NCBI GenBank assembly: GCA_001800515.1
Contig: MGVN01000129.1
Coordinates: forward strand, 47,105 to 57,356
DNA length: 10,252 nucleotides
Direction of reading: 5' to 3'
From: Elusimicrobia bacterium RIFOXYB2_FULL_49_7
Lineage (GTDB): Bacteria > Fibrobacterota > OXYB2-FULL-49-7
Under the pieces are notes generated by a model. The model did not search any database. It was not told where the DNA came from and was given only the letters and a program-made list of their open reading frames with translations. Below are positions 1-6,706 of the stretch, one piece after another. The position numbers and the translations under genes were made by a program. Numbering within the stretch: position 1 is the stretch's first letter; every line of letters begins with the position of its first letter.

Positions 1-2
1 TG

Positions 3-359
3 TGGGAAGAAGTCAAGACACGACTTGATTCTCCGGCATCCGACCTTTCTATCGGTCAGCAGCAGCGGCTCTGCCTGGCACGTGGCTTGGCCGTGAAACC
101 CTCGGTCATTTTGGGTGATGAGCCTACTTCAGCCTTAGATCCCAAATCGAGCCAGCATATCGAACAGCGATTCATCGAACTGAAAAAGGAATATACAATC
201 GTTTTTGTCACCCATATTCTGCGTCAAGCCAGACGGCTGGCTGATTTTGTGGCCTTCATGTACCTGGGGGAACTGGTGGAAGCTGGGCCTGCAAAAGAGA
301 TCTTTGAAAATCCGAAACGGGAATTGACTAAAGATTACATAAAGGGTATTTTTAGCTGA
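3..359 (+). CDS. PstB-like phosphate-type ABC transporter ATP-binding protein (3' end only)
   Basis: Only the last 118 codons are in the window; the reading frame is open from base 3, so the gene starts upstream. Visible ATPase parts, in order: an ABC signature reading LSIGQQQR, a Walker B/D-loop reading [12 protein letters not shown], an H-loop reading VFVTH, and a tail [20 protein letters not shown]. That tail closely matches PstB, the cytoplasmic ATPase that powers phosphate import. The usual LSGGQ signature has Ile at its third position; the fourth-position Gly is kept. The stop codon overlaps the cysD start codon by one base (TGATG), so translation is probably coupled. Because the next genes activate sulfate, the transporter could carry sulfate or another oxyanion, but that is inference from position. 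The family call is firm; the substrate is not. Confidence 0.88.
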   Translation, partial: WEEVKTRLDSPASDLSIGQQQRLCLARGLAVKPSVILGDEPTSALDPKSSQHIEQRFIELKKEYTIVFVTHILRQARRLADFVAFMYLGELVEAGPAKEIFENPKRELTKDYIKGIFS

Positions 360-1261
360 TGTCTTATACCCTTTCTCATCTTAAATATCTGGAAGCGGAG
401 AGCATTCAAATTATTCGGGAAGTAATGGCCGAATTCGAGCGGCCTGTGATGCTCTATTCCATCGGCAAGGATTCCTCGGTCATGATTCGGCTGGCCCAAA
501 AGGCCTTTTATCCCGGCAAAATCCCCTTTCCTCTGCTTCATGTGGACACCACATTCAAATTTAAGGAGATGGTCTCCTTTCGCGATCAGTTTTGCCGCGA
601 TATCGGTGCCAAGCTTCTGGTCCACACCAACACCAAGGCCATCGAGAATAACATTTCCCCCTTTTCTGTGGGTACGCAAAAGTGCTGCGCCTTTCTCAAG
701 ACCCAGGCGCTGGTGGATTCACTACGTCAAGGCCAATTCGACGCTGCCTTTGGTGGTGCGCGGCGAGATGAAGAAAAATCGCGTGCCAAGGAGCGCATCT
801 TTTCCTTCCGCGATGAAAAGGGACAATGGGATCCTAAAAATCAGCGGCCCGAACTCTGGAACCTCTACAATGCCAAGGTGAACAAGGGCGAATCCATTCG
901 CGTTTTTCCCCTCTCCAATTGGACTGAGCTGGATGTTTGGCAGTACATTTACCGGGAGAATATTCCCATTGTGCCCATGTATTTTGCCAAGATGCGGGAA
1001 ATGGTGGTGCGCGACAATATGCTCATTCCCCTGGATGGCGATATTCCTTTAAGGCCCGGCGAAAAGCCGAAAGAGGTGATGTGCCGTTTCCGTACTTTGG
1101 GCTGTTACCCTTGCACCGGAGCCATCCGATCCACTGCAACCACGCTGCCGGAAATCATTCAGGAGATGATGACCATCCGCATTTCCGAACGGTCCACCCG
1201 CATCATTGATCATGATCAGGAAGGATCCATGGAAACCAAGAAACGGGAAGGGTATTTTTAA
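359..1261 (+). CDS. cysD: Sulfate adenylyltransferase subunit 2 (CysD)
   Basis: A 300-residue protein, the usual length for CysD, the catalytic ATP-sulfurylase subunit that makes adenosine 5'-phosphosulfate (APS) from ATP and sulfate together with the CysN GTPase. The PP-loop is YSIGKDSS at residues 33-40. The conserved block [12 protein letters not shown] lies at about 131-142, followed by the family's [10 protein letters not shown] region and the C-terminal [17 protein letters not shown] stretch. The start overlaps the previous gene's stop by one base, and the cysN start follows the stop by only one base (position 1262), so the genes form a tight operon. No key residue appears to be missing. 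No PAPS or APS reductase is in view, so whether the pathway feeds cysteine synthesis or sulfation cannot be told here. Confidence 0.97.
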   Translation: MSYTLSHLKYLEAESIQIIREVMAEFERPVMLYSIGKDSSVMIRLAQKAFYPGKIPFPLLHVDTTFKFKEMVSFRDQFCRDIGAKLLVHTNTKAIENNISPFSVGTQKCCAFLKTQALVDSLRQGQFDAAFGGARRDEEKSRAKERIFSFRDEKGQWDPKNQRPELWNLYNAKVNKGESIRVFPLSNWTELDVWQYIYRENIPIVPMYFAKMREMVVRDNMLIPLDGDIPLRPGEKPKEVMCRFRTLGCYPCTGAIRSTATTLPEIIQEMMTIRISERSTRIIDHDQEGSMETKKREGYF

Positions 1262-1262
1262 G

Positions 1263-3191
1263 ATGAATGCGCCTATTCCCTCTTTTCTGGAAGAGGATGC
1301 AGGCAAGACCCTGCTCCGTTTTTCCACCGCCGGCAGTGTGGATGACGGAAAATCAACCCTCATCGGCCGCCTGTTGCTTGATTCTAAAAACATCTATGAA
1401 GATCATATTGCCAGTGTGCGCAAGGCCTCCACGCACAGCGATGATCAGGAGTCCTTAGACCTCTTTCTATTTACAGATGGTCTCAAGGCTGAGCGGGAAC
1501 AGGGCATCACGATTGATGTGGCCTACCGTTATTTCTCCACACCTCATCGCAAATTCATCATTGCCGATACGCCGGGCCACGAGCAGTATACTCGTAACAT
1601 GGCCACCGGTGCTTCAACAGCCAATCTTTCCATTGTGCTCATTGATGCGCGCAAAGGGGTTTTGCCCCAATCCAAACGCCACGCCTTCATTGCCTCGCTC
1701 CTTCGCGTACCCCATCTTATTGTGGCAGTGAACAAAATGGATTTGGTCGGATATGATGAAGCGGTTTTTAACCGCATTCGCAAGGAGTTCTCGGATTTTG
1801 CCGCCCGGCTTTCCGTACCGGACCTGCGATTTATTCCCATCAGTGCTCTTCAGGGCGGCAATGTGGTGGAGCAAAGCGACAAGATGGCCTGGTATAAAGG
1901 TGAATCGCTTCTGACCATGCTGGAGAATGTCCATGTGGCCGGTGATTCCAACTTTATTGATTTCCGTTTCCCGGTCCAGTGGGTTAACCGGCCTACCATG
2001 GATTTTCGGGGCTATTCCGGAACCATTGCCTCGGGCGTGGTACGCAAAGGGGATGAGGTCATGGTCCTGCCTTCCATGCGTACCTCCCGCGTCAAATCCA
2101 TTGTGACCTGGGACGGCGAAGTCAACGAAGCCTTTGTTCCTATGGCCGTCACTATTCTACTGGAAGACGAAATCGACATCAGCCGCGGCGACATGTTGAT
2201 ACATAAGCATAATCAGCCCCAGGTGAGCCGTTCCTTTGAGGCCATGGTGGTCTGGATGGATGAAGCTGCCTTGGACCCGGAAAAATTCTATTATCTGAAA
2301 CAGGCCGGCCGCACCACTAAGGCGCAGGTCGAAAAAGTTCATTATCGGGTGGATGTGAATACGCTGCATCGACTGCCGGGCATGCCGCTCCAGATGAATG
2401 AAATCGGTCGACTCCGCTTTTCGGTCCATCAGCCTCTCTTTTTCGACGCCTATGCCAAGAATCGATCCACCGGCAACTTCGTTCTCATTGACGCACTAAC
2501 CAATCGCACTGTGGCCGCAGGCATGATGATAGACAGGGAGCCGCAGGACAAGATGGCAACCGATGTGGCCAGTCTGGCCAAACTGCTCCGTTCCCGGCTC
2601 CGTCCTGAAAAAGGGGTGACCGCAGCAGAACGGGCGGCGCGGCTGGGTCAAAAAGGGGTCACGGTCTGGATAACCGGACGGCCCGGAAGCTGCAAAAGCG
2701 AAGTGGCTTATGCACTGGAACGAAAGCTCTTTGAAGCAGGTGCGCTTCCGTTCGTACTGTCCGGTGGCGATATTCGGGCGGGTCTCAGCATTGATTTGGA
2801 TTATTCCAATCTGGATAGATTAGAGCATCTGCGCCGTGTGGCTGAATTGGCAGGACTCCTGAATCGTTCCGGCGTACTCACCATCGGTGCCTTTATTTCG
2901 CCAACGCAGGAGATGCGCAATCTGGTCCGGGAAATCATCGGTCCTGACCGTTATGTTGAGATTGCACTGGATGCCCCGCTCGATTGGTGCAAACAAAATG
3001 ACAAGTCTGGGATTTACGCTAAAGCGGAAAAAGGAGAGGTTCGCAATGTGCCGGGCGTGGATTTCCCTTTTGAGGTTTCTACTACCGCTGCTTCTGTCAT
3101 CAAAATTGCAGAGACCGGCGTTGAACAGGCTGTTGCAACGATTTTGTCGCTACTGCGTCAAAAGGGAATCTTTCCATGTCAAAAACATTGA
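1263..3191 (+). CDS. cysN: CysN sulfate adenylyltransferase GTPase fused to a degenerate APS kinase domain
   Basis: I chose the ATG at 1263, one base after the cysD stop; a start at 1206 in the same frame would lie inside cysD. The product is 642 residues. The N-terminal ~440 residues are CysN, an EF-Tu-like GTPase regulating CysD: P-loop GSVDDGKS at 24-31, DTPGH at 102-106, NKMD at 157-160, then beta-barrel domains. Residues ~462-642 form an APS kinase (CysC-like) domain, as in CysNC/NodQ fusions, but its motifs are altered. The P-loop reads GRPGSCKS (472-479) where active enzymes have GLSGSGKS, the DGD motif reads GGD (501-503), and the DPKGLYKKARAG segment is rewritten. FISP is kept. The domain may have weak or no kinase activity, with the separate CysC next door doing the catalysis; this is inference. 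The end overlaps cysC by 16 bases. Confidence 0.95.
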   Translation: MNAPIPSFLEEDAGKTLLRFSTAGSVDDGKSTLIGRLLLDSKNIYEDHIASVRKASTHSDDQESLDLFLFTDGLKAEREQGITIDVAYRYFSTPHRKFIIADTPGHEQYTRNMATGASTANLSIVLIDARKGVLPQSKRHAFIASLLRVPHLIVAVNKMDLVGYDEAVFNRIRKEFSDFAARLSVPDLRFIPISALQGGNVVEQSDKMAWYKGESLLTMLENVHVAGDSNFIDFRFPVQWVNRPTMDFRGYSGTIASGVVRKGDEVMVLPSMRTSRVKSIVTWDGEVNEAFVPMAVTILLEDEIDISRGDMLIHKHNQPQVSRSFEAMVVWMDEAALDPEKFYYLKQAGRTTKAQVEKVHYRVDVNTLHRLPGMPLQMNEIGRLRFSVHQPLFFDAYAKNRSTGNFVLIDALTNRTVAAGMMIDREPQDKMATDVASLAKLLRSRLRPEKGVTAAERAARLGQKGVTVWITGRPGSCKSEVAYALERKLFEAGALPFVLSGGDIRAGLSIDLDYSNLDRLEHLRRVAELAGLLNRSGVLTIGAFISPTQEMRNLVREIIGPDRYVEIALDAPLDWCKQNDKSGIYAKAEKGEVRNVPGVDFPFEVSTTAASVIKIAETGVEQAVATILSLLRQKGIFPCQKH

Positions 3192-3715
3192 CATTCTGGC
3201 TGACCGGCTTGTCCGGTTCCGGCAAATCAACCCTCTCCCTTGCGCTCTACAATCGGTTTGCAAAGTTTTCTTATACCTCTTTTCAATTGGACGGAGATGT
3301 CGTACGTACCGGCTTATGCTCGGATCTCGGTTTTTCAGACAACGACCGCCATGAAAACGTTCGCCGCATCGCGGAAGTGGCCAAACTGCTCAACCAGGCA
3401 GGTGTAACCGTATTGGCCTCCTTCATTTCCCCTTTCAAAACGGATCGTGCCCTGGCCCGAAAGATTATTGGGCCGGATAAGTTTGTTGAGATTTACATCA
3501 AAGCCTCTTTGGAAACCTGTGAGAAGCGTGATCCCAAAGGATTATATAAGAAGGCCAGGGCCGGAAAGATTAAAAAATTTACGGGCGTGGATTCTCCCTA
3601 TGAAGTGCCCGCAAAGCCTGATCTGGTGGTGCCAACCAGTGAAGAATCAGTTCAACAATCTGTTGACAGAGTCGTTGCTTTTCTCAAGAAAAAGAAGAAG
3701 GTTACTTTGTCTTAG
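3176..3715 (+). CDS. cysC: Adenylyl-sulfate (APS) kinase, canonical stand-alone CysC
   Basis: A 179-residue protein of standard CysC length that phosphorylates APS at the 3' hydroxyl to give PAPS. All diagnostic motifs are intact: P-loop GLSGSGKS (residues 11-18), DGD (39-41), GFSDNDRHENVRR (52-64), FISPFK with the conserved Ser at 85, and RDPKGLYKKARAG (118-130) followed by FTGVDSPYE. It starts inside the end of the CysN fusion gene (16-base overlap, different frame), so translation is probably coupled. Its similarity along the whole length to the fused kinase domain upstream suggests an old duplication in which this copy kept catalytic function. The C-terminus is a Lys-rich stretch (KKKKK). 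Confidence 0.96.
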   Translation: MSKTLTFWLTGLSGSGKSTLSLALYNRFAKFSYTSFQLDGDVVRTGLCSDLGFSDNDRHENVRRIAEVAKLLNQAGVTVLASFISPFKTDRALARKIIGPDKFVEIYIKASLETCEKRDPKGLYKKARAGKIKKFTGVDSPYEVPAKPDLVVPTSEESVQQSVDRVVAFLKKKKKVTLS

Positions 3716-3719
3716 GAGG
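3714..3719 (+). promoter_or_regulatory. Strong ribosome binding site for the Nudix gene
   Basis: AGGAGG overlaps the cysC stop codon and sits 7 bases before the ATG at 3727. It is the clearest Shine-Dalgarno sequence I noticed in the window and fixes the Nudix start. The spacing shows that the Nudix gene is translated from the same message as the sulfate genes. Confidence 0.8.
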
Positions 3720-3726
3720 GGTTCAG

Positions 3727-4194
3727 ATGTCATCCTCTTTCATCCCCCAAACCACCTACAACACCATCCTGGAAAATGTGCCCATTGCCTGCATTGACAT
3801 CGCGATTGTGGCCAAAGGCCGTGTCCTGCTGGTCAAACGCAAGGATCCGCCGGCCATGGGAGAGTGGTGGGTGCCGGGTGGACGCATTCTAAAAGGCGAG
3901 ATGATGCGTGATGCCGCAGCCCGCAAGGCGCATGAAGAGGTGGGCATTGAATGTCATGTGGGCCCTATCATTCATACGGATGAGACCATTTTTCCGGATG
4001 GGCCGCATGGGATTGCGGTGCATAGCATCAACAGTTGCTTTTTTTTATATCCCATGGAAAAAGAGTTTGATTGCGCGTTGGATACTCATCATCTGGAGTA
4101 TCAGTGGGTGGACACTATTCCAAAAGGGCTCCATCCCTATGTCGAACGGTGTCTTTTAGGCGCAGGCCTCAAGCTAAGAAATCTTAAAAGATAA
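3727..4194 (+). CDS. Nudix hydrolase, GDP-mannose hydrolase-like
   Basis: A 155-residue single-domain Nudix protein that probably hydrolyses a nucleoside diphosphate derivative in the cytoplasm. The Nudix box spans residues 52-74 (G-x5-E-x7-R-K-x2-EE-x-G-I). The metal-binding Glu pair at 70-71 is present, but the Glu that normally follows the Arg is Lys67. The WWVPGGR entry to the box and the overall length resemble GDP-mannose mannosyl hydrolases (Gmm/NudD), which also have a variant box. The start is set by AGGAGG at 3714-3719. It lies 11 bases after cysC, so it is the last gene of the sulfate operon; a link to PAPS or nucleotide-sugar metabolism is possible but unproven. Its last 25 codons (131-155, from IPKGLHPYVERC) are repeated twice downstream as orphan tails. 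Its end overlaps the convergent Fic gene by 11 bases. Confidence 0.92.
   Translation: MSSSFIPQTTYNTILENVPIACIDIAIVAKGRVLLVKRKDPPAMGEWWVPGGRILKGEMMRDAAARKAHEEVGIECHVGPIIHTDETIFPDGPHGIAVHSINSCFFLYPMEKEFDCALDTHHLEYQWVDTIPKGLHPYVERCLLGAGLKLRNLKR
4115..4194 (+). repeat. Tail repeat A: functional 3' end of the Nudix gene
   Basis: This is the in-place copy of a sequence found again at 6606-6676 and 8843-8906. Bases 4115-4148 are identical to 6606-6639 (34 of 34), and 4119-4143 are identical to 8843-8867 (25 of 25). The shared core begins TTCCAAAAGGGCTCCATCCC and contains AGGG-N6-CCCT. After about 4150 copy A diverges from B and C, which resemble each other more: A ends GLKLRNLKR, B ends GLRRDA and C ends GLRRE. 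That pattern suggests a tail replaced by recombination at the core. Confidence 0.9.
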
Positions 4195-5308
4195 GTCGAT
4201 AGCGGCTGCCGGGCCCTTTGCCGGCACGCTGAATAAATCCGGCCTCCAGAAGCGAATTGAGGGAATAAATCAGCGTTCTGCGCGGTATCGGTAGGTCTGC
4301 CATGAGTTCGCGGGTGGCAACGGGCTGCTCCGGCCTGTTTTTGAAAGAGTCCAGTACTTTAACCGCGGTGGCTGAGAGCGCCTGATAACGGTCGTATTTC
4401 GTGCAGTAGTGATCGAAATGGGCGGGGCTTTTCAGAAGCATTTCAAAAATATAATCCAGAAAAAAGCCGTATGAATAGTCGCCGGGTTCCGGACTGAAGA
4501 TTCCGCCGGAACAGCGCTGCAGAACCTCGTAATATTTTTTTCGGGTCTGCTCAATGGAACGGTCAATTGCGCAAAGCGGAACCGATGCGCGGAAAACGGA
4601 ATTCTCCGGTGACAGGAGGGCGATATGCATAAGCAGTCGCGACAGCCTGCCGTTACCGTCCTGAAAGGGATGTATGGCAAGAAACCGGAATACCAATTCA
4701 ACGGCCACCGCCAGGGTGAAGGAGTTCTCCACGATTTCCTGGTTATACCAGGTCAGGAGATCCTGCATGGCGGTTTCTGTGATGATGCCGGGGGCTGCTG
4801 TTTTCAGAACGCTTCGAGTTTGGCTGGTGGCATGGTTTGTTTCAATAACCGTATTCGGTATTTTTTTGAAATCCCCTGAGTAGTGGTTGGCATCCGCAGA
4901 AAATCTCAGAATTTCCCGGTGAAGCCCTTTAATCTGCGAAATGGAAAGCGGAAAAAACATTTCCGGCGCGGAAAAAACAAGCTGGATGGCATTGCGATAG
5001 CCGGCCACTTCTTCGATGCTTCTGGATTTGTCTTTGGCAAGTTTGTTTTTGATGAATCGTTCCCGATTCTGATACTCCAGATGAGGTTCTGTCTTCAGGA
5101 CCGTATCTATCCACTCGATCTCAATGTCCGTCAGCAGGGCGTTTTCTATCCGTGTGGAAGCGCCGATGTTGCTGATTTGGGATTGAAGGGAGACGAAGGT
5201 TCTTTTTTCTTCTGAAAAGGCGGCTGCCTGCTGACTTATCCTGTCATATTGGAGTGTTAGCTGCTGGTGTTTTCTTTGCTGATTCTGAGAGAGCTCAAAG
5301 TGAAGCAT
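4184..5308 (-). CDS. Fic family protein with N-terminal inhibitory motif and C-terminal winged helix
   Basis: A 374-residue protein if started at the ATG at 5308. The frame extends to a GTG at 5377, but those extra codons are made of the upstream operator repeats. The Fic motif HPFQDGNGR is at residues 213-221, intact with the catalytic His and the GNGR anion site, so AMP transfer to a target hydroxyl is expected. S51-x3-E55-N56 matches the (S/T)xxxE(G/N) inhibitory helix, placed N-terminally as in class II Fic proteins, so the enzyme is probably self-restrained. Residues ~310-374 look like a winged helix (VATRELMADLPIPRRTLIYSLNSLLEAG), common in Fic proteins that may bind DNA. The last codons are read from the antisense strand of the Nudix gene end. 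The target is unknown. No Shine-Dalgarno is visible; transcription may be leaderless. Confidence 0.92.
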   Translation of the reverse strand: MLHFELSQNQQRKHQQLTLQYDRISQQAAAFSEEKRTFVSLQSQISNIGASTRIENALLTDIEIEWIDTVLKTEPHLEYQNRERFIKNKLAKDKSRSIEEVAGYRNAIQLVFSAPEMFFPLSISQIKGLHREILRFSADANHYSGDFKKIPNTVIETNHATSQTRSVLKTAAPGIITETAMQDLLTWYNQEIVENSFTLAVAVELVFRFLAIHPFQDGNGRLSRLLMHIALLSPENSVFRASVPLCAIDRSIEQTRKKYYEVLQRCSGGIFSPEPGDYSYGFFLDYIFEMLLKSPAHFDHYCTKYDRYQALSATAVKVLDSFKNRPEQPVATRELMADLPIPRRTLIYSLNSLLEAGFIQRAGKGPGSRYRLIF

Positions 5309-5320
5309 AAGTATAAAATA

Positions 5321-5384
5321 GCCATATTGTGCCATATTGTGCAAGTTTTTATGTAAGAAAGTTGCACAATGTTGCACAATATGG
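5321..5384. promoter_or_regulatory. Four-half-site operator upstream of fic, probably autoregulatory
   Basis: The stretch holds two tandem 10-mers, GCCATATTGT (5321-5330 and 5331-5340), then two tandem 10-mers, GTTGCACAAT (5361-5370 and 5371-5380). The pairs are inverted relative to each other: CCATATTGTGC at 5322-5332 is the exact reverse complement of 5374-5384, and ATTGTGCAA at 5336-5344 is that of 5362-5370. On the minus strand a TTGCAC (-35-like, 5344-5339) and TATTTT (-10-like, 5320-5315) are 18 bases apart, putting a promoter inside the array. Likely binders are the winged helix of the Fic protein itself or a local regulator; that is inference. Confidence 0.72.
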
Positions 5385-5482
5385 ATAAATGGGTGGTATG
5401 GCGCAATTTATTTGCGATTTTGATTTACGAATGGAGAAAAACCAAAATTCCTATCAGCAAATTCTATCAGCTATTATGCTCA

Positions 5483-5512
5483 TTGACTTTCTCGCTATAA
5501 ACTAAGTATTAT
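5483..5512 (+). promoter_or_regulatory. Candidate promoter for the toxin-antitoxin operon
   Basis: TTGACT (5483-5488) and TATTAT (5507-5512) are separated by 18 bases. The expected transcription start falls just before the ATG at 5522, so the message would be nearly leaderless; no Shine-Dalgarno is seen there. Divergent from fic. Confidence 0.5.
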
Positions 5513-5521
5513 TTATCATCA

Positions 5522-5845
5522 ATGGAAAGTAAGACAGTTGTTTTTCATAATAAAATAAGTCCAAATTTTCAGCAAGTTAGTGTCGATGGGGCTCATGGCG
5601 GGATATCGCCTCAGGGTAAGATTAACATCAATTTTTTCGCTGAACGATTTCCCATTCCTAAAAGCAGCTCAATTGAGGTTCAAGAAAATAAAGTTGTCAA
5701 AGTTACAGACAGTGACGATAGCAAAATTGGGATCATTCGTGAGTTTCATTTCGGGGCATATATGAGCGCCGATACTGCCAAAGGGATTGCAACTTGGTTA
5801 TTAGACCGAGTTAAAGAATTAGAAGCGAAGGCACAAGCCAAATGA
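5522..5845 (+). CDS. Hypothetical protein, first gene of the toxin-antitoxin operon
   Basis: A 107-residue protein that I do not recognise with certainty. It has no signal peptide or membrane segment. The N-terminal part includes a strand-rich INFFAERFPIPKS stretch; the C-terminal part reads REFHFGAYMSADTAKGIATWLLDRVKELEA, a beta strand followed by helices. That layout is loosely like small DUF3467-type proteins (a strand, an 'MSPxxAK' turn, then a helix), but this is weak. Its stop overlaps the next start (ATGA), and the operon continues into an antitoxin/MazF pair, so it may be a third component of that system or a neighbour sharing its promoter. The next genes make it very likely to be expressed. 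Confidence 0.7.
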   Translation: MESKTVVFHNKISPNFQQVSVDGAHGGISPQGKININFFAERFPIPKSSSIEVQENKVVKVTDSDDSKIGIIREFHFGAYMSADTAKGIATWLLDRVKELEAKAQAK

Positions 5846-6078
5846 TAGCACAAATAGAAAATGACTGTGTAAGTACGGATAAGTATTATCCAGCACCCTA
5901 TGTCTATGTCCGAATGGCAAGTGATGCACCACGATATACGAATATCGTTTTTCTGAATAATGATAAAAATGTTATCGCCGAAGAACAGGATCTTACTCGA
6001 ATCTCTATGGCGATTTCCGAATCCTCCCTGCGAGAAGAATGGGATTTGCCCGAAAATGATGTCTGGGACACGCTGTAA
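5842..6078 (+). CDS. Small antitoxin-like protein upstream of MazF/PemK
   Basis: A 78-residue acidic protein overlapping the previous gene by four bases and ending five bases before the toxin gene. Its C-terminus, SESSLREEWDLPENDVWDTL, has the Ser-x-x-Leu-x-x-x-Trp and acidic/Trp pattern of antitoxin tails that thread into a partner toxin (as in PemI/MazE-type and other short TA antitoxins). The N-terminal half (YPAPYVYVRMASDAPRYTNIVFLN) does not look like the classic AbrB or ribbon-helix-helix DNA-binding domains, so autoregulation by this protein is uncertain. The call rests mainly on the tail pattern and gene order. Confidence 0.75.
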   Translation: MIAQIENDCVSTDKYYPAPYVYVRMASDAPRYTNIVFLNNDKNVIAEEQDLTRISMAISESSLREEWDLPENDVWDTL

Positions 6079-6083
6079 TCGCT

Positions 6084-6416
6084 ATGTATCAGCAAGGTGA
6101 TATTGTTATAGTTTCTTTTCCATTTACAGATGCTGCGAATTCAAAGCCCCGCCCTGCAATTGTCCTTTCAAACAGAATAGTCAATAACTCTCAAGATGTC
6201 ATTCTTGCTCAGATTACAGCCACAATTCGGAATGATAATTTCAGTTTTGCACTTGAAGACCGCTTTGTCGATACGCCCCTTAATAGACAGTCTGAGATTC
6301 GATGTCATAAAATATTTGTTATGGAAAAACGCCTTATAAAGAAGAAAATTTCTAATTTAATACCAGCCCAAAGAACGATTTTGTTTTCTAAAATATGTGC
6401 CTTGTTACAGCCGTAG
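6084..6416 (+). CDS. MazF/PemK family endoribonuclease toxin
   Basis: A 110-residue protein, normal for MazF/PemK toxins, which cut mRNA at short motifs and stop growth. The family hallmark is at the start: GDIVIVSFPFTD, then KPRPAIVLSN, followed by QDVILAQIT, a SEIRCHKIFVMEK strand and a C-terminal helix. The first 13 residues contain the usual beta hairpin. It lies five bases after the presumed antitoxin. No terminator hairpin is clear downstream. The cleavage specificity cannot be read from the sequence. Confidence 0.9.
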   Translation: MYQQGDIVIVSFPFTDAANSKPRPAIVLSNRIVNNSQDVILAQITATIRNDNFSFALEDRFVDTPLNRQSEIRCHKIFVMEKRLIKKKISNLIPAQRTILFSKICALLQP

Positions 6417-6434
6417 TTCTTTTTTTACGCTTTA

Positions 6435-6605
6435 TTATTCGCTGAAATCTGCTTTAAAACCGAAATTTCTCTTTTTCTGGCTGATTAATCGTATAGGCAC
6501 AAAGGTTTTCATTGGCTTTTTTTTAGTGGAGCGGTTGTCAGCTTTATTGAGCAGGCCGCCGCCAATGTTTGCCACATCCAGAATGACGGACACACTCCAA
6601 TCAGT
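6435..6605 (-). pseudogene. Truncated minus-strand reading frame ending at the tail B junction
   Basis: Reading the minus strand from 6605 gives 56 codons that look like real protein, ending in two consecutive stops. Recognisable stretches are DWSVSVILDVANIGGGLLNK near the start and FVPIRLISQKKRNFGFKADF near the end. There is no proper start: the frame runs upstream straight into a TAG (complement of 6606-6608), the first bases of the tail B repeat. The best reading is the 3' end of a gene whose 5' part was cut away when tail B and its module joined here. I cannot name the family. A short internal ATG exists (residue 32) but would leave only 25 codons. Confidence 0.45.
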
Positions 6606-6676
6606 CTATTCCAAAAGGGCTCCATCCCTATGTCGAACGCTGCCTGCTGGGTGCGGGGTTAAGACGGGACGCTTGA
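6606..6676 (+). pseudogene. Tail repeat B: orphan 3' end of a Nudix hydrolase gene
   Basis: Bases 6608-6676 translate in frame to IPKGLHPYVERCLLGAGLRRDA and a TGA stop, matching the last residues of the intact Nudix protein. The first 34 bases are identical to 4115-4148. Nothing upstream reads as the rest of a Nudix gene: the same frame hits TGA at 6584-6586. It is followed after 30 bases by the stop codon of the convergent T9SS-secreted protein. Interpreted as a former Nudix gene end displaced by a later insertion. Confidence 0.88.
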
Positions 6677-6690
6677 TAATACGCTCGATT

Positions 6691-6700
6691 ATATTAATAT
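6691..6700. repeat. Small AT palindrome between convergent ends
   Basis: ATATTAATAT is a perfect 10-base palindrome just past the stop of the secreted-protein gene and just after tail B. It has no GC stem or T-run, so it is not a convincing terminator. Its role is unknown. Confidence 0.25.
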
Positions 6701-6706
6701 CATGCG

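Noticed and set aside
1206..1262. Earlier in-frame start for cysN
   Set aside because: It would overlap cysD by over 50 bases, and the added residues match no CysN N-terminus; ATG 1263 follows cysD directly.
4207..4226. Stem TGCCGG/CCGGCA as a terminator between the Nudix and fic genes
   Set aside because: It has no T-run on either strand and lies inside the fic coding sequence.
5309..5377. Earlier GTG/ATG starts for Fic (5377, 5335)
   Set aside because: The codons would consist of the operator repeats and promoter elements; 5308 leaves these outside the gene.
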